NCBI RefSeq assembly: GCF_015547515.1
Contig: NZ_JADMVE010000010.1
Span: forward strand, 62,001 to 126,000
Source of the DNA: Eubacterium sp. 1001713B170207_170306_E7
GTDB lineage: Bacteria > Bacillota > Clostridia > Eubacteriales > Eubacteriaceae
Direction of reading: 5' to 3'
Length of the DNA: 64,000 bases
The notes beneath the pieces were generated by a model that had not been told where the DNA came from, ran no database searches, and saw nothing but the letters and a program-made list of their open reading frames with translations. How positions within the stretch are numbered: the stretch's first letter is position 1; each line of letters starts with the position of its first letter. Both the position numbers and the translations under genes were made by a program. Below, one piece after another: positions 51,977 through 60,802 of the stretch.

Positions 51977-52807
51977 ATGAATCAACAGACAAGAGCGGAA
52001 ATCGTTAAAATGTACAAGGAACAGAGAGCAAAAGGCGATATTTTAGTAGGGGTCGGCGCAGGTACGGGCATCACCGCTAAAAGCAGCGAACGCGGCGGCG
52101 CAGACATGCTGATTATCTATAATTCTGGCCGTTACAGAATGGCTGGCCGCGGCTCTTTGGCGGGCTTACTTTCCTATGGAGATGCAAACCAGATCGTTGT
52201 TGAAATGGCATCCGAGGTACTGCCCGTTGTCAAGGATACACCCGTACTCGCAGGCGTCTGCGGCACAGACCCTTTCCGCGTTATGGATGTTTTCTTAAAA
52301 GAGTTAAAAGACATGGGCTTCAGTGGTGTTCAGAATTTTCCGACCGTTGGTCTGATCGACGGCGTTTTCAGACAAAATCTGGAAGAAACAGATATGGGCT
52401 ATGATCTGGAAGTTGAAATGATCCGCAAAGCGCACGAGCTTGAGCTTTTAACCACACCTTATGTTTTTGACCCGGATCAGGCGCGCAAGATGGCAGAAGC
52501 CGGCGCAGATATTTTAGTCGCTCACATGGGCCTGACCACCAAGGGAACCATTGGCGCAAAAACCGCGCTAACTTTGGATGACTGTGTTGTAAAAGTACGT
52601 GATATCATGGAAGCCGGCCGCGAGGTCAATCCGGATATCATGGTTATCTGCCACGGCGGTCCGATTGCAGAACCGGAAGATGCAAAATACGTTCTTGATC
52701 GTATCGACGGTATCGACGGATTCTTCGGCGCTTCCAGCATCGAACGTTTCGCGGCGGAAAAAGGCATTACAGCTCAGACAGAAGCCTTCAAAGAAATCAA
52801 AAAATAA
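51977..52807 (+). CDS. PEP-hydrolase-like TIM-barrel protein
   Basis: 276 residues, one TIM barrel: [56 protein letters not shown] and [20 protein letters not shown]. It is the stand-alone form of the domain in the AraC fusion at 49406 and corresponds to the second half of plant Tm-1. Members are annotated as phosphoenolpyruvate hydrolase-like, but no activity is established here. ATG at 51977 follows AAAGGAG. A terminator follows at 52850. Confidence 0.85.
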   Translation: MNQQTRAEIVKMYKEQRAKGDILVGVGAGTGITAKSSERGGADMLIIYNSGRYRMAGRGSLAGLLSYGDANQIVVEMASEVLPVVKDTPVLAGVCGTDPFRVMDVFLKELKDMGFSGVQNFPTVGLIDGVFRQNLEETDMGYDLEVEMIRKAHELELLTTPYVFDPDQARKMAEAGADILVAHMGLTTKGTIGAKTALTLDDCVVKVRDIMEAGREVNPDIMVICHGGPIAEPEDAKYVLDRIDGIDGFFGASSIERFAAEKGITAQTEAFKEIKK

Positions 52808-52849
52808 ACATTGAACGGGATCTCTTTTGGGGACTATAAGAGATTTTTG

Positions 52850-52885
52850 ACCCGGCAGCCAGCATGGGCTGCCGGGTTTCTTAAT
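52850..52885 (+). terminator. Rho-independent terminator
   Basis: ACCCGGCAGCC pairs with GGCTGCCGGGT, followed by TTCTTAATTTT. Confidence 0.9.
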
Positions 52886-52920
52886 TTTACCAAAAGAGTT
52901 TCATTATTACTGAAATCGGC

Positions 52921-52949
52921 TGTGACTTTCACTCGTTTTAGGGTACAAT
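52921..52949 (+). promoter_or_regulatory. Sigma-A-type promoter for the Pro-rich exported protein
   Basis: TGTGAC, a 17-nt spacer and TACAAT, 37 bp upstream of the start codon. Confidence 0.5.
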
Positions 52950-52986
52950 AAAGTTAATTGAATTCTATAAAAGGGGGAATGCGATT

Positions 52987-54258
52987 TTGAAGAAAAAGTC
53001 CATGGCAACCACTGTTGCTGTCATGTCTGTCATTGCTTTGTTTGTCTTTGGCTGCGTGCAGTATGTTAGCGCCAATGATACCAATGAACCGGTCGTTGCC
53101 GCTGATGGGTCTGTGACCCTGACCAGCAATGAGAAGATTCAGGGCGATATGACCATTAGGGAGGGAAGTGCGGAAGGTGATATTTATGTCCGCAATACTC
53201 AGGTGGACGGAGACATTTTCGTTATTCCCGATGCGGACAGCAAAACCGTCCATCTGGAAAACACCAGTTTCCAGGATCTTATCGTCAATAAAACCGGCAC
53301 CATTGTGACGATTGACAAAGCATCTCAGGGTAACAGCTTTTGTGTCAGCAGTCCGGCAGCAGCTGAGATCGGCGGCAAAATACCTGACGTTAAGGTTTCA
53401 CAGGTGGCCGGCGGCAGTAATCTCACCATTACACCGGATGCCGGCGTTGACCAGATGGTCATTGACGGACAGCAGACAGAGGTTACCATTAACAGCAGTA
53501 TGAAAAAGGTCGTGGTCAGTCCAGGAGCCGCAGGCTGCCGGCTGAACATTAACGCCCCGGTAGAAACCCTCGATTTGAACGCCAGGGTTGATGCCACAGT
53601 GGGCGCAAATATCCAGACCATGCTGCTGACTGGCAGCGCAAAGGGAAGCAGTGTTACCCTGGCCAACGGCGCTGTTATTGATAATTTTGCCTCCGAGGCA
53701 CAGATGACCCTTGGAGGAGACGGCAGCATTAATACCATGTATGTCAATTCACCTGCCAACATTACTGGTAGCGTGGCAACTGGAAAAATTAATGTGTTGA
53801 ACCATCCAATCGAACGCAAGGCAGAAGGCAACGCCATCAATATGGACCCTAACGCCAGCCCGTTCCAGATGTCCCAGCCACCGCTGCCGATGATCACACA
53901 GTCTCTGGAACAGCCCGAAAACCGTAAAGAAGAACCATCTTCGGCTTCCCAGAGCACAGAAACCGCTGCGCCAGTACAGGAAGTCACTGCCGCTCCTGAA
54001 CAAAGCGTAACACCGGAAGCACCAGAAACACCGGTGGTAACGCCAGTACCCGAGCCCGAACCGACACCTGCACCGACGCCTGAACCTGCACCGGAGCCAG
54101 TACCCGAGCCTGAGCCAACACCGGAGCCAGCGCCAGTACCGGAGCCTGAACCTGAGCCTGATCCAATTCCGGATCAGACACCGAGCAGTGATGAGTCAGA
54201 AGTGGCTCCGCAGCCCACTGCCGTGGTTTTAGAAGCGGAGGACGCTACTGTCAGTTAA
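52987..54258 (+). CDS. Exported beta-repeat protein with Pro/Glu/Thr-rich tail
   Basis: 423 residues. TTG start at 52987 is chosen for GGGGGA 8 nt upstream; a nearby ATG is out of frame. An N-terminal signal peptide (KKKSMATTVAVMSVIALFVFG) ends either at Cys (VFGC, an imperfect lipobox) or after VSA. Residues 40-290 are short beta-strand repeats with many Gly, Asn, Asp and Val (IQGDMTIREGSAEGDIYV, SVTLANGAVIDNFASEAQ), suggesting a beta-helix like bactofilins. From about residue 345 the tail is almost only Pro, Glu, Thr and Ala (PEPEPTPAPTPEPAPEPVPE), likely wall-spanning. No cell-wall anchor motif is seen. Function unknown. Confidence 0.75.
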   Translation: MKKKSMATTVAVMSVIALFVFGCVQYVSANDTNEPVVAADGSVTLTSNEKIQGDMTIREGSAEGDIYVRNTQVDGDIFVIPDADSKTVHLENTSFQDLIVNKTGTIVTIDKASQGNSFCVSSPAAAEIGGKIPDVKVSQVAGGSNLTITPDAGVDQMVIDGQQTEVTINSSMKKVVVSPGAAGCRLNINAPVETLDLNARVDATVGANIQTMLLTGSAKGSSVTLANGAVIDNFASEAQMTLGGDGSINTMYVNSPANITGSVATGKINVLNHPIERKAEGNAINMDPNASPFQMSQPPLPMITQSLEQPENRKEEPSSASQSTETAAPVQEVTAAPEQSVTPEAPETPVVTPVPEPEPTPAPTPEPAPEPVPEPEPTPEPAPVPEPEPEPDPIPDQTPSSDESEVAPQPTAVVLEAEDATVS

Positions 54259-54280
54259 GTCTCTTTATTAAAAAATAAAA

Positions 54281-54320
54281 GCCAGCTTTGATCACCACGA
54301 TCCTAGCTGGTTTTTTATTT
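54281..54320 (+). terminator. Rho-independent terminator
   Basis: GCCAGCT and AGCTGGT arms around a 17-nt loop, followed by TTTTTATTTT. Confidence 0.8.
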
Positions 54321-54331
54321 TGAAGAATTGC

Positions 54332-54360
54332 TTGACGAATTGTCCCGAAAGGCTTAGACT
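54332..54360 (+). promoter_or_regulatory. Sigma-A-type promoter for the EamA gene
   Basis: TTGACG, a 17-nt spacer and TAGACT, about 50 bp upstream of the start codon. Confidence 0.45.
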
Positions 54361-54410
54361 GGGTAGTACTTACCTAAAATGAAAAAGGCAAGGCGGAAAA
54401 TGGTGTATTG

Positions 54411-55283
54411 ATGAGAAACTCGAAAAATTTTATATACGGAAGCTTTATTATTTTGCAGTGTATGTTCTGGGGACTTGGGAATCCGGTCGCTAAAATAGGG
54501 TTGGAAACCATCAGCCCCTTTTATTGTCTTGCGCTGCGTTTTTTGCTGGCTTTCATAGTGTTTTACGGCCTTTTTTACAAAAAGATCAAAGCACAGATCA
54601 ATAAAAATAATGTTAAGGACGCGGTAGTTATCAGTATTTTTAATGCCGCAGCCTTTATTTTTTCAACGCTGGCGCTCATGTACAGCAGTGCGACCATCGC
54701 GGGTTTTTTGATGGCCCTGGCGGTCATTTTCACTCCGTTTATGTCTTTTGTTGTCCTGGGTAAAAAATTCAGAAAACGCACGCTTCTGTTTGTCGGACTG
54801 GTCGTGCTGGGCCTGTATTTTTTATGTGGAAGCCAGGGGAGCTTCAGCTTTGGAGTGGGTGAAGTACTGGCGTTGCTCAGTTCTGTTTCCTATGCGGCCA
54901 ATATTACCTACAGCTCAAAGCATGTGACCAATATTGGACCAGAGGTTTTATCAACCATTCAGGCCGGTGTGGCGGCGGCGATCTGTTTCTTTTTTGCCTT
55001 TCTTCTGGAGGATGGACAAATGCTGGGGCAGGTCGGCCCTGCCGGATGGTTTGCGGTGGTGTATCTGGCTCTTGGCTGCACCGTGATAGCCTATCTGCTT
55101 CAAAACGTTGCGCTCAAGCATTTGTCCGCTGTTTTTGTATCGCTGGCCCTTTGCTCAGAACCCATTTTTACCGCCTTCTTTTCATTCTTTTTACTGGGTG
55201 AACGTCTTACACTCAGCGGCGGTTTTGGGGCGGCTCTGGTTATGGCAAGCATTGTCCTTGCCTCGCTTTTTAACGGTGAGTGA
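54411..55283 (+). CDS. EamA/DMT-family transporter
   Basis: 290 residues with about ten transmembrane helices in two EamA repeats (GLGNPVAKIGLETISPFYCLALRFLLAF and, in the second, VSYAANITYSSKHVTNIG). DMT carriers export or import amino acids and other metabolites; the substrate cannot be assigned. ATG at 54411 has only a weak ribosome-binding site (AAGGCGG, long spacing), and a TTG lies just before it. The end is 6 nt from the convergent maf gene. Confidence 0.85.
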   Translation: MRNSKNFIYGSFIILQCMFWGLGNPVAKIGLETISPFYCLALRFLLAFIVFYGLFYKKIKAQINKNNVKDAVVISIFNAAAFIFSTLALMYSSATIAGFLMALAVIFTPFMSFVVLGKKFRKRTLLFVGLVVLGLYFLCGSQGSFSFGVGEVLALLSSVSYAANITYSSKHVTNIGPEVLSTIQAGVAAAICFFFAFLLEDGQMLGQVGPAGWFAVVYLALGCTVIAYLLQNVALKHLSAVFVSLALCSEPIFTAFFSFFLLGERLTLSGGFGAALVMASIVLASLFNGE

Positions 55284-55289
55284 AACGCC

Positions 55290-55859
55290 TTATTTTATCT
55301 GCGCCTCAAAGCTGTTGAGCTCCCGCACCAGGCGGCTGATGGGCAGGCCAACTACGTTGTAATAATCACCGGCGATCTTTTCTACAAGCAGTGCGCCTTT
55401 TCCCTGAATACCGTAAGCGCCGGCTTTGTCCATGGGTTCTCCAGTGGCAATATATGTCCGGATTTCGCTCTCTGACAGGGGAAAAAAGGTGACGTCGGTA
55501 CGTGTGCAGAAGGCATTGCGCGCGCCGGATTTGGTGTAAATACAGACGCCCGTAAACACCTGATGCGTTTTGCCGGAAAGGGCGGAGAGTATCTCAAAGG
55601 CTTCTGATTCGCTGGCAGGTTTGCCGTAGATACGTTTACCAGCGGCCACAATGGTGTCAGCGCCGATGATCAGGGCGTCGGGGAACTGTTCGGCGGCCAG
55701 CTGGGCCTTTCTGGAGGCCAGCATCATGACAGCGCCCTCAGGCGGCGTACAACAGGTAATGGTTTCGTCGGCGTTCACTGGACGGGCCTCAAAGGGAATT
55801 CCGGCCATTGTCATGAGCTCCCTGCGCCGTGGAGACGCCGAGGCGAGTATGATGTTCAT
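55290..55859 (-). CDS. maf: Maf-family nucleoside triphosphate pyrophosphatase
   Basis: 189 residues, standard length. Maf motifs: ILASASPRRRELM at the N-terminus, IGADTIVAAGKRIYGKP and GAYGIQGKGALLVEKIAGDYYNVVGLP. These enzymes hydrolyse non-canonical or excess nucleotides (dTTP/UTP or related) to monophosphates and are linked to septum inhibition. ATG at 55859 follows AAAGGAG. Monocistronic. Confidence 0.95.
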   Translation of the reverse strand: MNIILASASPRRRELMTMAGIPFEARPVNADETITCCTPPEGAVMMLASRKAQLAAEQFPDALIIGADTIVAAGKRIYGKPASESEAFEILSALSGKTHQVFTGVCIYTKSGARNAFCTRTDVTFFPLSESEIRTYIATGEPMDKAGAYGIQGKGALLVEKIAGDYYNVVGLPISRLVRELNSFEAQIK

Positions 55860-55913
55860 AAAAAACTCCTTTATATCTGGGTGTGGGTTAGCCTTATTAT
55901 ATGCCCTGTCATA

Positions 55914-55955
55914 TAAAAAAACAAGCCTCCTGACTGAAGGCAGAGAAGCTTGTTG
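55914..55955 (-). terminator. Rho-independent terminator after amtB
   Basis: Minus-strand ACAAGC...GCTTGT hairpin followed by TTTTTTTAT, 43 nt past the amtB stop. Confidence 0.8.
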
Positions 55956-55997
55956 AAGGAGAGCAAATTTATGGTGGCTTTTCAGAAGGGCTCACGC

Positions 55998-57251
55998 TTA
56001 TTGGATTCTGCTTACGAAGTCCGCATAGGCTTCGCATCCATGCTCGTGAACGTCAAGACCTTCAATTTCGACCACACGCGGTACCCGGAGACCGTGGAAT
56101 TTCTTAATGATGAAAAACATCACGCCAGAGGTAACCAGAGACCAGGCGGCCACGGCGATGATTCCCAGAAGCTGTACGCCCAGCAGGGATGCGCCGCCGC
56201 CATAGAGCAGCCCGGTGACGGCATCCTCGGTGCCGGGCGCGTAGTTGGCCAGAAGCCCAACCAGCATTGTACCCATGACACCGCAGCCCCCGTGGACACT
56301 GATCGCACCGACAGGATCGTCAATTTTAAGCTTGGCGTCAATAAAAGGTACCAGGAGAGCGACCGTGATCCCACAGACCAGACCGACAAGGAGCGAGCCC
56401 CATAAGGTAATGACCTGACAGCCGGCGGTGATGCCCACCAGTCCGGCCAGCACACCATTAAGGGTCATGGAAACATCGGGCTTGCCGTAGCGGATCCAGG
56501 TAAAGAACATAACAGTCAGGCCGCCCACACAGGCAGCCAGATTGGTGGTCATGGCAATATGACCAATATCACCGTTAACCGCCAGAGTCGAGCCGCAGTT
56601 AAAACCAAACCATGCAAACCAAAGGATAAACACACCCAGAGCGCCTAAGGTAAGGGAATGCCCTGGAATCGCGTTTGCGGAGCCATCCTTATTATATTTA
56701 CCGATACGCGGGCCGACCATGATGGCGCCCATCAGGCCAACCCAGCCGCCCACGGAGTGAACCGCGGTAGAACCGGCAAAGTCGATAAAGCCCATCTGAG
56801 CTAACCAGCCGCCGCCCCAGATCCAGTGGCCTGAGATTGGATAAATAACCAGACTGACAAAGGCTGAGCAGATGCAGTAAGCAGTGAACTTTGTCCTGCC
56901 GGCAACCGCGCCGGATACGATGGTGGCAGCAGTGGCACAGAAGACGGTCTGGAAAAAAATGAAAAGTTCGGGTGTTACCGCGTCAAACTGTGACAGGGAG
57001 AGGGCGGTCGGGTTGAAAAAACCAGAGGTGCCAATCAAAGCACCCTCGCCGCCAAACATTACGGCGAAGCCGACACAAAGAAACAAGACAGAACCGATCA
57101 TAAAATCGACGAAATTTTTCATGATAATATTACCAGCATTTTTAGCACGGGTAAAGCCGGTTTCCACCATGGCAAAGCCTGGCTGCATGAACATTACAAG
57201 ACATGCGGCAAGGAAAACCCATACAATATCTGCTAATTGTTGCATTTCCAT
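55998..57251 (-). CDS. amtB: Ammonium transporter
   Basis: 417 residues with 11 transmembrane helices. Amt signatures: MFMQPGFAMVETGFTRAKN, the phenylalanine gate region and FAGSTAVHSVGGWVGLMGA, with pore His residues in HSVGG and HGGCGVMGTMLVGL. ATG at 57251 (MEMQQLAD) follows AGAGGT; a longer frame has no ribosome-binding site. It is downstream of a PII gene on the same strand, so PII probably plugs the channel when ammonium is ample. The C-terminal tail that docks PII is present (GLRVPRVVEIEGLDVHEHG). Confidence 0.95.
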   Translation of the reverse strand: MEMQQLADIVWVFLAACLVMFMQPGFAMVETGFTRAKNAGNIIMKNFVDFMIGSVLFLCVGFAVMFGGEGALIGTSGFFNPTALSLSQFDAVTPELFIFFQTVFCATAATIVSGAVAGRTKFTAYCICSAFVSLVIYPISGHWIWGGGWLAQMGFIDFAGSTAVHSVGGWVGLMGAIMVGPRIGKYNKDGSANAIPGHSLTLGALGVFILWFAWFGFNCGSTLAVNGDIGHIAMTTNLAACVGGLTVMFFTWIRYGKPDVSMTLNGVLAGLVGITAGCQVITLWGSLLVGLVCGITVALLVPFIDAKLKIDDPVGAISVHGGCGVMGTMLVGLLANYAPGTEDAVTGLLYGGGASLLGVQLLGIIAVAAWSLVTSGVMFFIIKKFHGLRVPRVVEIEGLDVHEHGCEAYADFVSRIQ

Positions 57252-57430
57252 AATAATACCTCTTTCTGAATAAAAAAATAAGGGATCGGTTTTGATTTTT
57301 ATAGCATGTGTAAAAATCAAAATCTATCCCCGTTGATAAATAATTGCTTGAATATTAAATTGTTATAAGTGCGTTTTAAATGTGATTTTTTACTGTAAAT
57401 AGGAAAATGTAAGATTGCAGCGGTCTGGCG

Positions 57431-57769
57431 TCAGAGCGCATTTGATCCGGTTTCACCGGTACGGATACGGATAACGTCAGCGACGTCGTAAACAAATATT
57501 TTGCCGCCGCCGATTTCATCGGTTGTAAGACGGTCGGTTACCAGCTTGATGATAATATCGGCGGTTTCATCGTCGGTGATGGTTTCAACCTTGATTTTTG
57601 GCAGAAAGTTTACAGTATAGGATGTGCCGCGGTAGGATTTTTTAAAGCCTTTCTGGTTGCCATAGCCCATGATGTTGGTAATCATCATTCCCTGGACGTC
57701 GCAGGTGTTCAAAAGGTCTTTTAAATCTTCCAGCATATCCGGTTTGATAACAATCTCTAATTTTTTCAT
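57431..57769 (-). CDS. glnB: PII-family nitrogen regulatory protein
   Basis: 112 residues. The PII fold with T-loop GFKKSYRGTSYTVNFLPKIK (the Tyr that is uridylylated in proteobacteria is conserved) and B-loop TDEIGGGKIFVYDV are present. It binds ATP/ADP and 2-oxoglutarate and controls AmtB and nitrogen enzymes. ATG at 57769 follows AAGGAGG. It lies between glutamine synthetase and amtB, so it could also be called GlnK. Confidence 0.95.
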   Translation of the reverse strand: MKKLEIVIKPDMLEDLKDLLNTCDVQGMMITNIMGYGNQKGFKKSYRGTSYTVNFLPKIKVETITDDETADIIIKLVTDRLTTDEIGGGKIFVYDVADVIRIRTGETGSNAL

Positions 57770-57795
57770 AAGAACCTCCTTATAGATTTTATAAT

Positions 57796-57849
57796 AAAAA
57801 AGAGGAGGCCGTCTCTGGATAGTTTTCCAGAATAACGGACTCCTCTTTG
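57796..57849 (-). terminator. Terminator between glutamine synthetase and PII genes
   Basis: A long minus-strand hairpin (AAAGAGGAG and CCGT pairing with ACGG and CTCCTCTTT, with TCTGG/CCAGA inside) is followed by TTTTTATT. It lies 36 nt after the synthetase stop, so PII expression requires read-through or another promoter. Confidence 0.88.
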
Positions 57850-57885
57850 AGCCGATTAAGAAATGCTTATATCATAAAATGGTTA

Positions 57886-60006
57886 TTATACATAGAAGAG
57901 CAGGTCTTCATAAATTGGATATGGCCAGTATTTTTCACCGACCATGGTTTCCAGCTCGTCTGCGGTTACACGAAGGCTTTCCATGGCTTCAAGAACCTTG
58001 CTCTGATAGAAGCGTGCCTGTTTCTGAACGTCTTCAATACCTTGAGCTTCAATGACTGTTTTGTCGAGAATTTCCACTTTTTTAACCAGAGAGCCGGATA
58101 ATTTGGAAATGCTTTCAAGCATAGTCTCCTCGGCGGTGGCGTCGATAAAGTCACCGAGCGCTTTTTTCTGGCTTAAAATACCTGTCAGTTCTTTGGTGTA
58201 GTCCAGAACTGCTGGAAGAATCTCGCGTTTCGCCATGCTCAGCATGGTCAGCGCTTCAATGTTGATGGTTTTGCTGTAATCTTCAAAATGGATTTCCTGA
58301 CGGGCGTCCAGCTCGCCGTGGGTGTAGATGCCGTGTTTGTCAAACAGTTCAACATTTTTCGGTTCACAGTAGGTTGCGAATGCGTCCGGGGTAGCCTTTA
58401 GGTTTGGTAAGCCACGGCGCGCTGCTTCTTCTACCCACTCCTCAGAATAGTTGTTGCCGTTGAAGACAACACGCTTATGTTCCTTAAGGGATGCTCTTAG
58501 CAGGTCAATCAGTGCGGTTTCAAAATCGTCCGCAGCTTCCAGTTTATCAGCAAATTCACTGAGAACTTCGGCCACCATGGTGTTGAGCGCGATGTTCGGG
58601 CCGGCGATGGACTGGTTTGAGCCCAGCATTCTGAATTCAAATTTATTACCGGTAAAGGCAAAGGGTGAGGTACGGTTACGGTCGGTTGCGTCGACGATGA
58701 AGTTTGGCACTGCGTCTACGCCCAGATCCATAACCAGATCCTTGGCTTCTTCTACCGGCTTGCCGGTTTCGAGTGACTTGAGCGCTGGTGTCAGCTGGTC
58801 GCCCAGGAAGATGGATACAATGGCTGGCGGGGCTTCATTTGCACCGAGGCGGTGGTCGTTGCCGGCGCTGGCAACCGTACAGCGCAGTAATTCAGGATAA
58901 CGGTCGACCGCTTCGATAACTGCGACCAGGAAGGTTAAAAACTGCAGGTTTTCGGAGGGTGTTTTACCAGGATTCAGCAGATTTTCTCCAGTGTCGGTAC
59001 TTAAGGCCCAGTTATTATGTTTACCGGAGCCGTTGACGCCGGCAAAGGGTTTTTCATGAAGCAGACACTGCAGGTCGTGTCTGAAGGCTACCCGCTGCAG
59101 GGTTTCCATGATCAGCTGGTTATTGTCTGTAGCCAGGTTTGAGGTTGAGAAAACCGGAGCCAGCTCATGCTGTGCCGGGGCAACCTCATTGTGTCGGGTT
59201 TTTGAGGGAATACCGAGCTCCCATAATTCACGGTCAACATCGCGCATAAAGTGGCAGACACGTCCGCGGATACGGCCGAAGTAGTGGTCTTCCTTTTCCT
59301 GGCCTTTCGGCGCTTTTGAGCCGAACAGGGTTCTGCCAGTGAGGATTAAGTCCTTGCGCTTCTTGTACATATCTCTTTCGATCAGGAAATATTCCTGCTC
59401 AGCGCCGACAGTGGTCGTAACCTTTTTAACATCCGTCTTACCAAAGAGTCTGAGAATACGGATGGCTTCGTCACTGATGACCTTCATGGATCTTAAAAGC
59501 GGTGTTTTCTTATCCAGAATCTCACCGGAGTAGGAAATAAAGGTGGTTGGAATATATAGGGTGGTTCCTTTTACAAAAGCAAAGGAGGTTGGGTCCCACG
59601 CGGTATAGCCTCTTGCTTCAAAGGTCGCGCGAAGGCCGCCTGAAGGGAAAGAGGAAGCATCTGGTTCACCCTTGATCAGCTCTTTGCCGGAGAATTCCAT
59701 GATGACCTTGCCCTCTTCAGTCGGGCTGATAAAAGCGTCGTGTTTTTCAGCGGTGATACCGGTCATAGGCTGGAACCAGTGGGTGAAGTGGGTAGCGCCC
59801 TGTTCCAAGGCCCAGTCCTTCATGGCGTTGGCAACCACCTCCGCCACATTTTCATCCAGCGGTGTATCCTCTTTAATGGTACTCATCATGGATTTGTAAA
59901 TGTGCTTTGGCAGACGCTTACGCATTACCGTAATATTAAACACTTTTGAACCGAAAAGATCGATAACATCATTTTTACAATCTTTTACTTCTAACTCTTC
60001 AGACAT
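57886..60006 (-). CDS. glnN: Glutamine synthetase type III
   Basis: 706 residues, the length of GSIII, not GSI (about 450). Seen: the GSIII N-terminal [37 protein letters not shown], the catalytic [20 protein letters not shown], and [20 protein letters not shown]. It makes glutamine from glutamate, ammonium and ATP in the cytoplasm. ATG at 60006 has TAGGAGG upstream. It is divergent from the glutamate synthase genes; the ~800-bp gap holds several regulatory elements. Feedback inhibition by the GSI/GlnR route is not expected for this type. Confidence 0.95.
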   Translation of the reverse strand: MSEELEVKDCKNDVIDLFGSKVFNITVMRKRLPKHIYKSMMSTIKEDTPLDENVAEVVANAMKDWALEQGATHFTHWFQPMTGITAEKHDAFISPTEEGKVIMEFSGKELIKGEPDASSFPSGGLRATFEARGYTAWDPTSFAFVKGTTLYIPTTFISYSGEILDKKTPLLRSMKVISDEAIRILRLFGKTDVKKVTTTVGAEQEYFLIERDMYKKRKDLILTGRTLFGSKAPKGQEKEDHYFGRIRGRVCHFMRDVDRELWELGIPSKTRHNEVAPAQHELAPVFSTSNLATDNNQLIMETLQRVAFRHDLQCLLHEKPFAGVNGSGKHNNWALSTDTGENLLNPGKTPSENLQFLTFLVAVIEAVDRYPELLRCTVASAGNDHRLGANEAPPAIVSIFLGDQLTPALKSLETGKPVEEAKDLVMDLGVDAVPNFIVDATDRNRTSPFAFTGNKFEFRMLGSNQSIAGPNIALNTMVAEVLSEFADKLEAADDFETALIDLLRASLKEHKRVVFNGNNYSEEWVEEAARRGLPNLKATPDAFATYCEPKNVELFDKHGIYTHGELDARQEIHFEDYSKTINIEALTMLSMAKREILPAVLDYTKELTGILSQKKALGDFIDATAEETMLESISKLSGSLVKKVEILDKTVIEAQGIEDVQKQARFYQSKVLEAMESLRVTADELETMVGEKYWPYPIYEDLLFYV

Positions 60007-60308
60007 AACAGCCTCCTAAATATAGATAATATGATTTTATTTTTTCTACGTATGATAATGATACATGGGGTCGATTATAATGTAAAGGGAAAGATGAACC
60101 GGACAGAGGAAAGGGAGATTCCCCTGCGCGGTTATCATTCCATAAGGAGCGGAGAAATTGAGGAGTTTCTCCGCTTATTAATTAAGGTATCCTGAGGAAC
60201 TTATAAACAGTTAGTTTAAGGAAGCATTTGTCGTCGATAAAATAGATGCAACTGCCCGTGGAAGAAAGATACCATAATTAACTTTTTAAACTTAAGAAGA
60301 AAGATAAT

Positions 60309-60403
60309 AAAAAAAGGCGCTATTAAAAGTGCGAAAACACTCTCAACAGCACCATTGCTATCTTCAATTGCGGAATGTTGTTTCCGCGTTTCTCTCAAGT
60401 TGT
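60309..60403 (-). ncRNA. Candidate small RNA or attenuator upstream of glutamine synthetase
   Basis: It starts about 7 nt after a minus-strand promoter (TTTACA-17-TATAAT) and ends in a ~16-bp hairpin (60316-60353) followed by seven T. A small hairpin GCGGAA-ACAACA-TTCCGC lies inside. It is about 95 nt long and 300 nt from the synthetase start in the same direction, so it may be a free sRNA or the leader of the synthetase transcript. No known family recognised. Confidence 0.6.
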
Positions 60404-60409
60404 GATGTC

Positions 60410-60438
60410 ATTATAGACCAATTCCGGAGGCTTGTAAA
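60410..60438 (-). promoter_or_regulatory. Sigma-A promoter of the 60.3-kb small RNA
   Basis: Minus-strand TTTACA, a 17-nt spacer and a perfect TATAAT. Confidence 0.75.
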
Positions 60439-60502
60439 GGGGTTTTTCAAGAAAAATGCGATGAAATGGTTATCAGAATTACATCAAATTTACAAAAGCA
60501 CA

Positions 60503-60569
60503 TTGTATACATTCTGCAATCCTTGTCAGACTTTTTTTAATTGAACTTGTATACAATCTATGATATAAA
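60503..60569 (+). promoter_or_regulatory. Glutamate synthase promoter with two TTGTATACAW sites
   Basis: TTGAAC (60541-60546), a 17-nt spacer and TATAAA (60564-60569) form a promoter. The palindromes TTGTATACAT (60503-60512) and TTGTATACAA (60547-60556, inside the spacer) look like sites for one regulator. The rest of the 60007-60802 gap holds no gene; a hairpin GCGGAGAAA/TTTCTCCGC lies at about 60150-60178. Confidence 0.5.
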
Positions 60570-60802
60570 TAATAAAAATAAATAAGTACTCAATTAAGAA
60601 CAATGGCGTTCGAACCGTACAGGACCAAAACAAGTTGTGTATGCCGCATATTAAGGATAACACTGGCGTTATCCGTTATGGCATATACCGGCTGGAAGAT
60701 AATTTTTGCAGTTTTGGTCTGGGCTTGGTTCGTCATGTTCTTTTTTTATTGTTTTAATCAGAGACAATGCAGTACTCAATTTATGCAAAGAAGGAGAGAG
60801 CT

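Noticed and set aside
60370-60390. ANTAR-protein target hairpin in the synthetase leader
   Set aside because: GCGGAA/TTCCGC has a six-base loop, but the loop ACAACA lacks the conserved G at position 4 and no second hairpin of the pair is seen.
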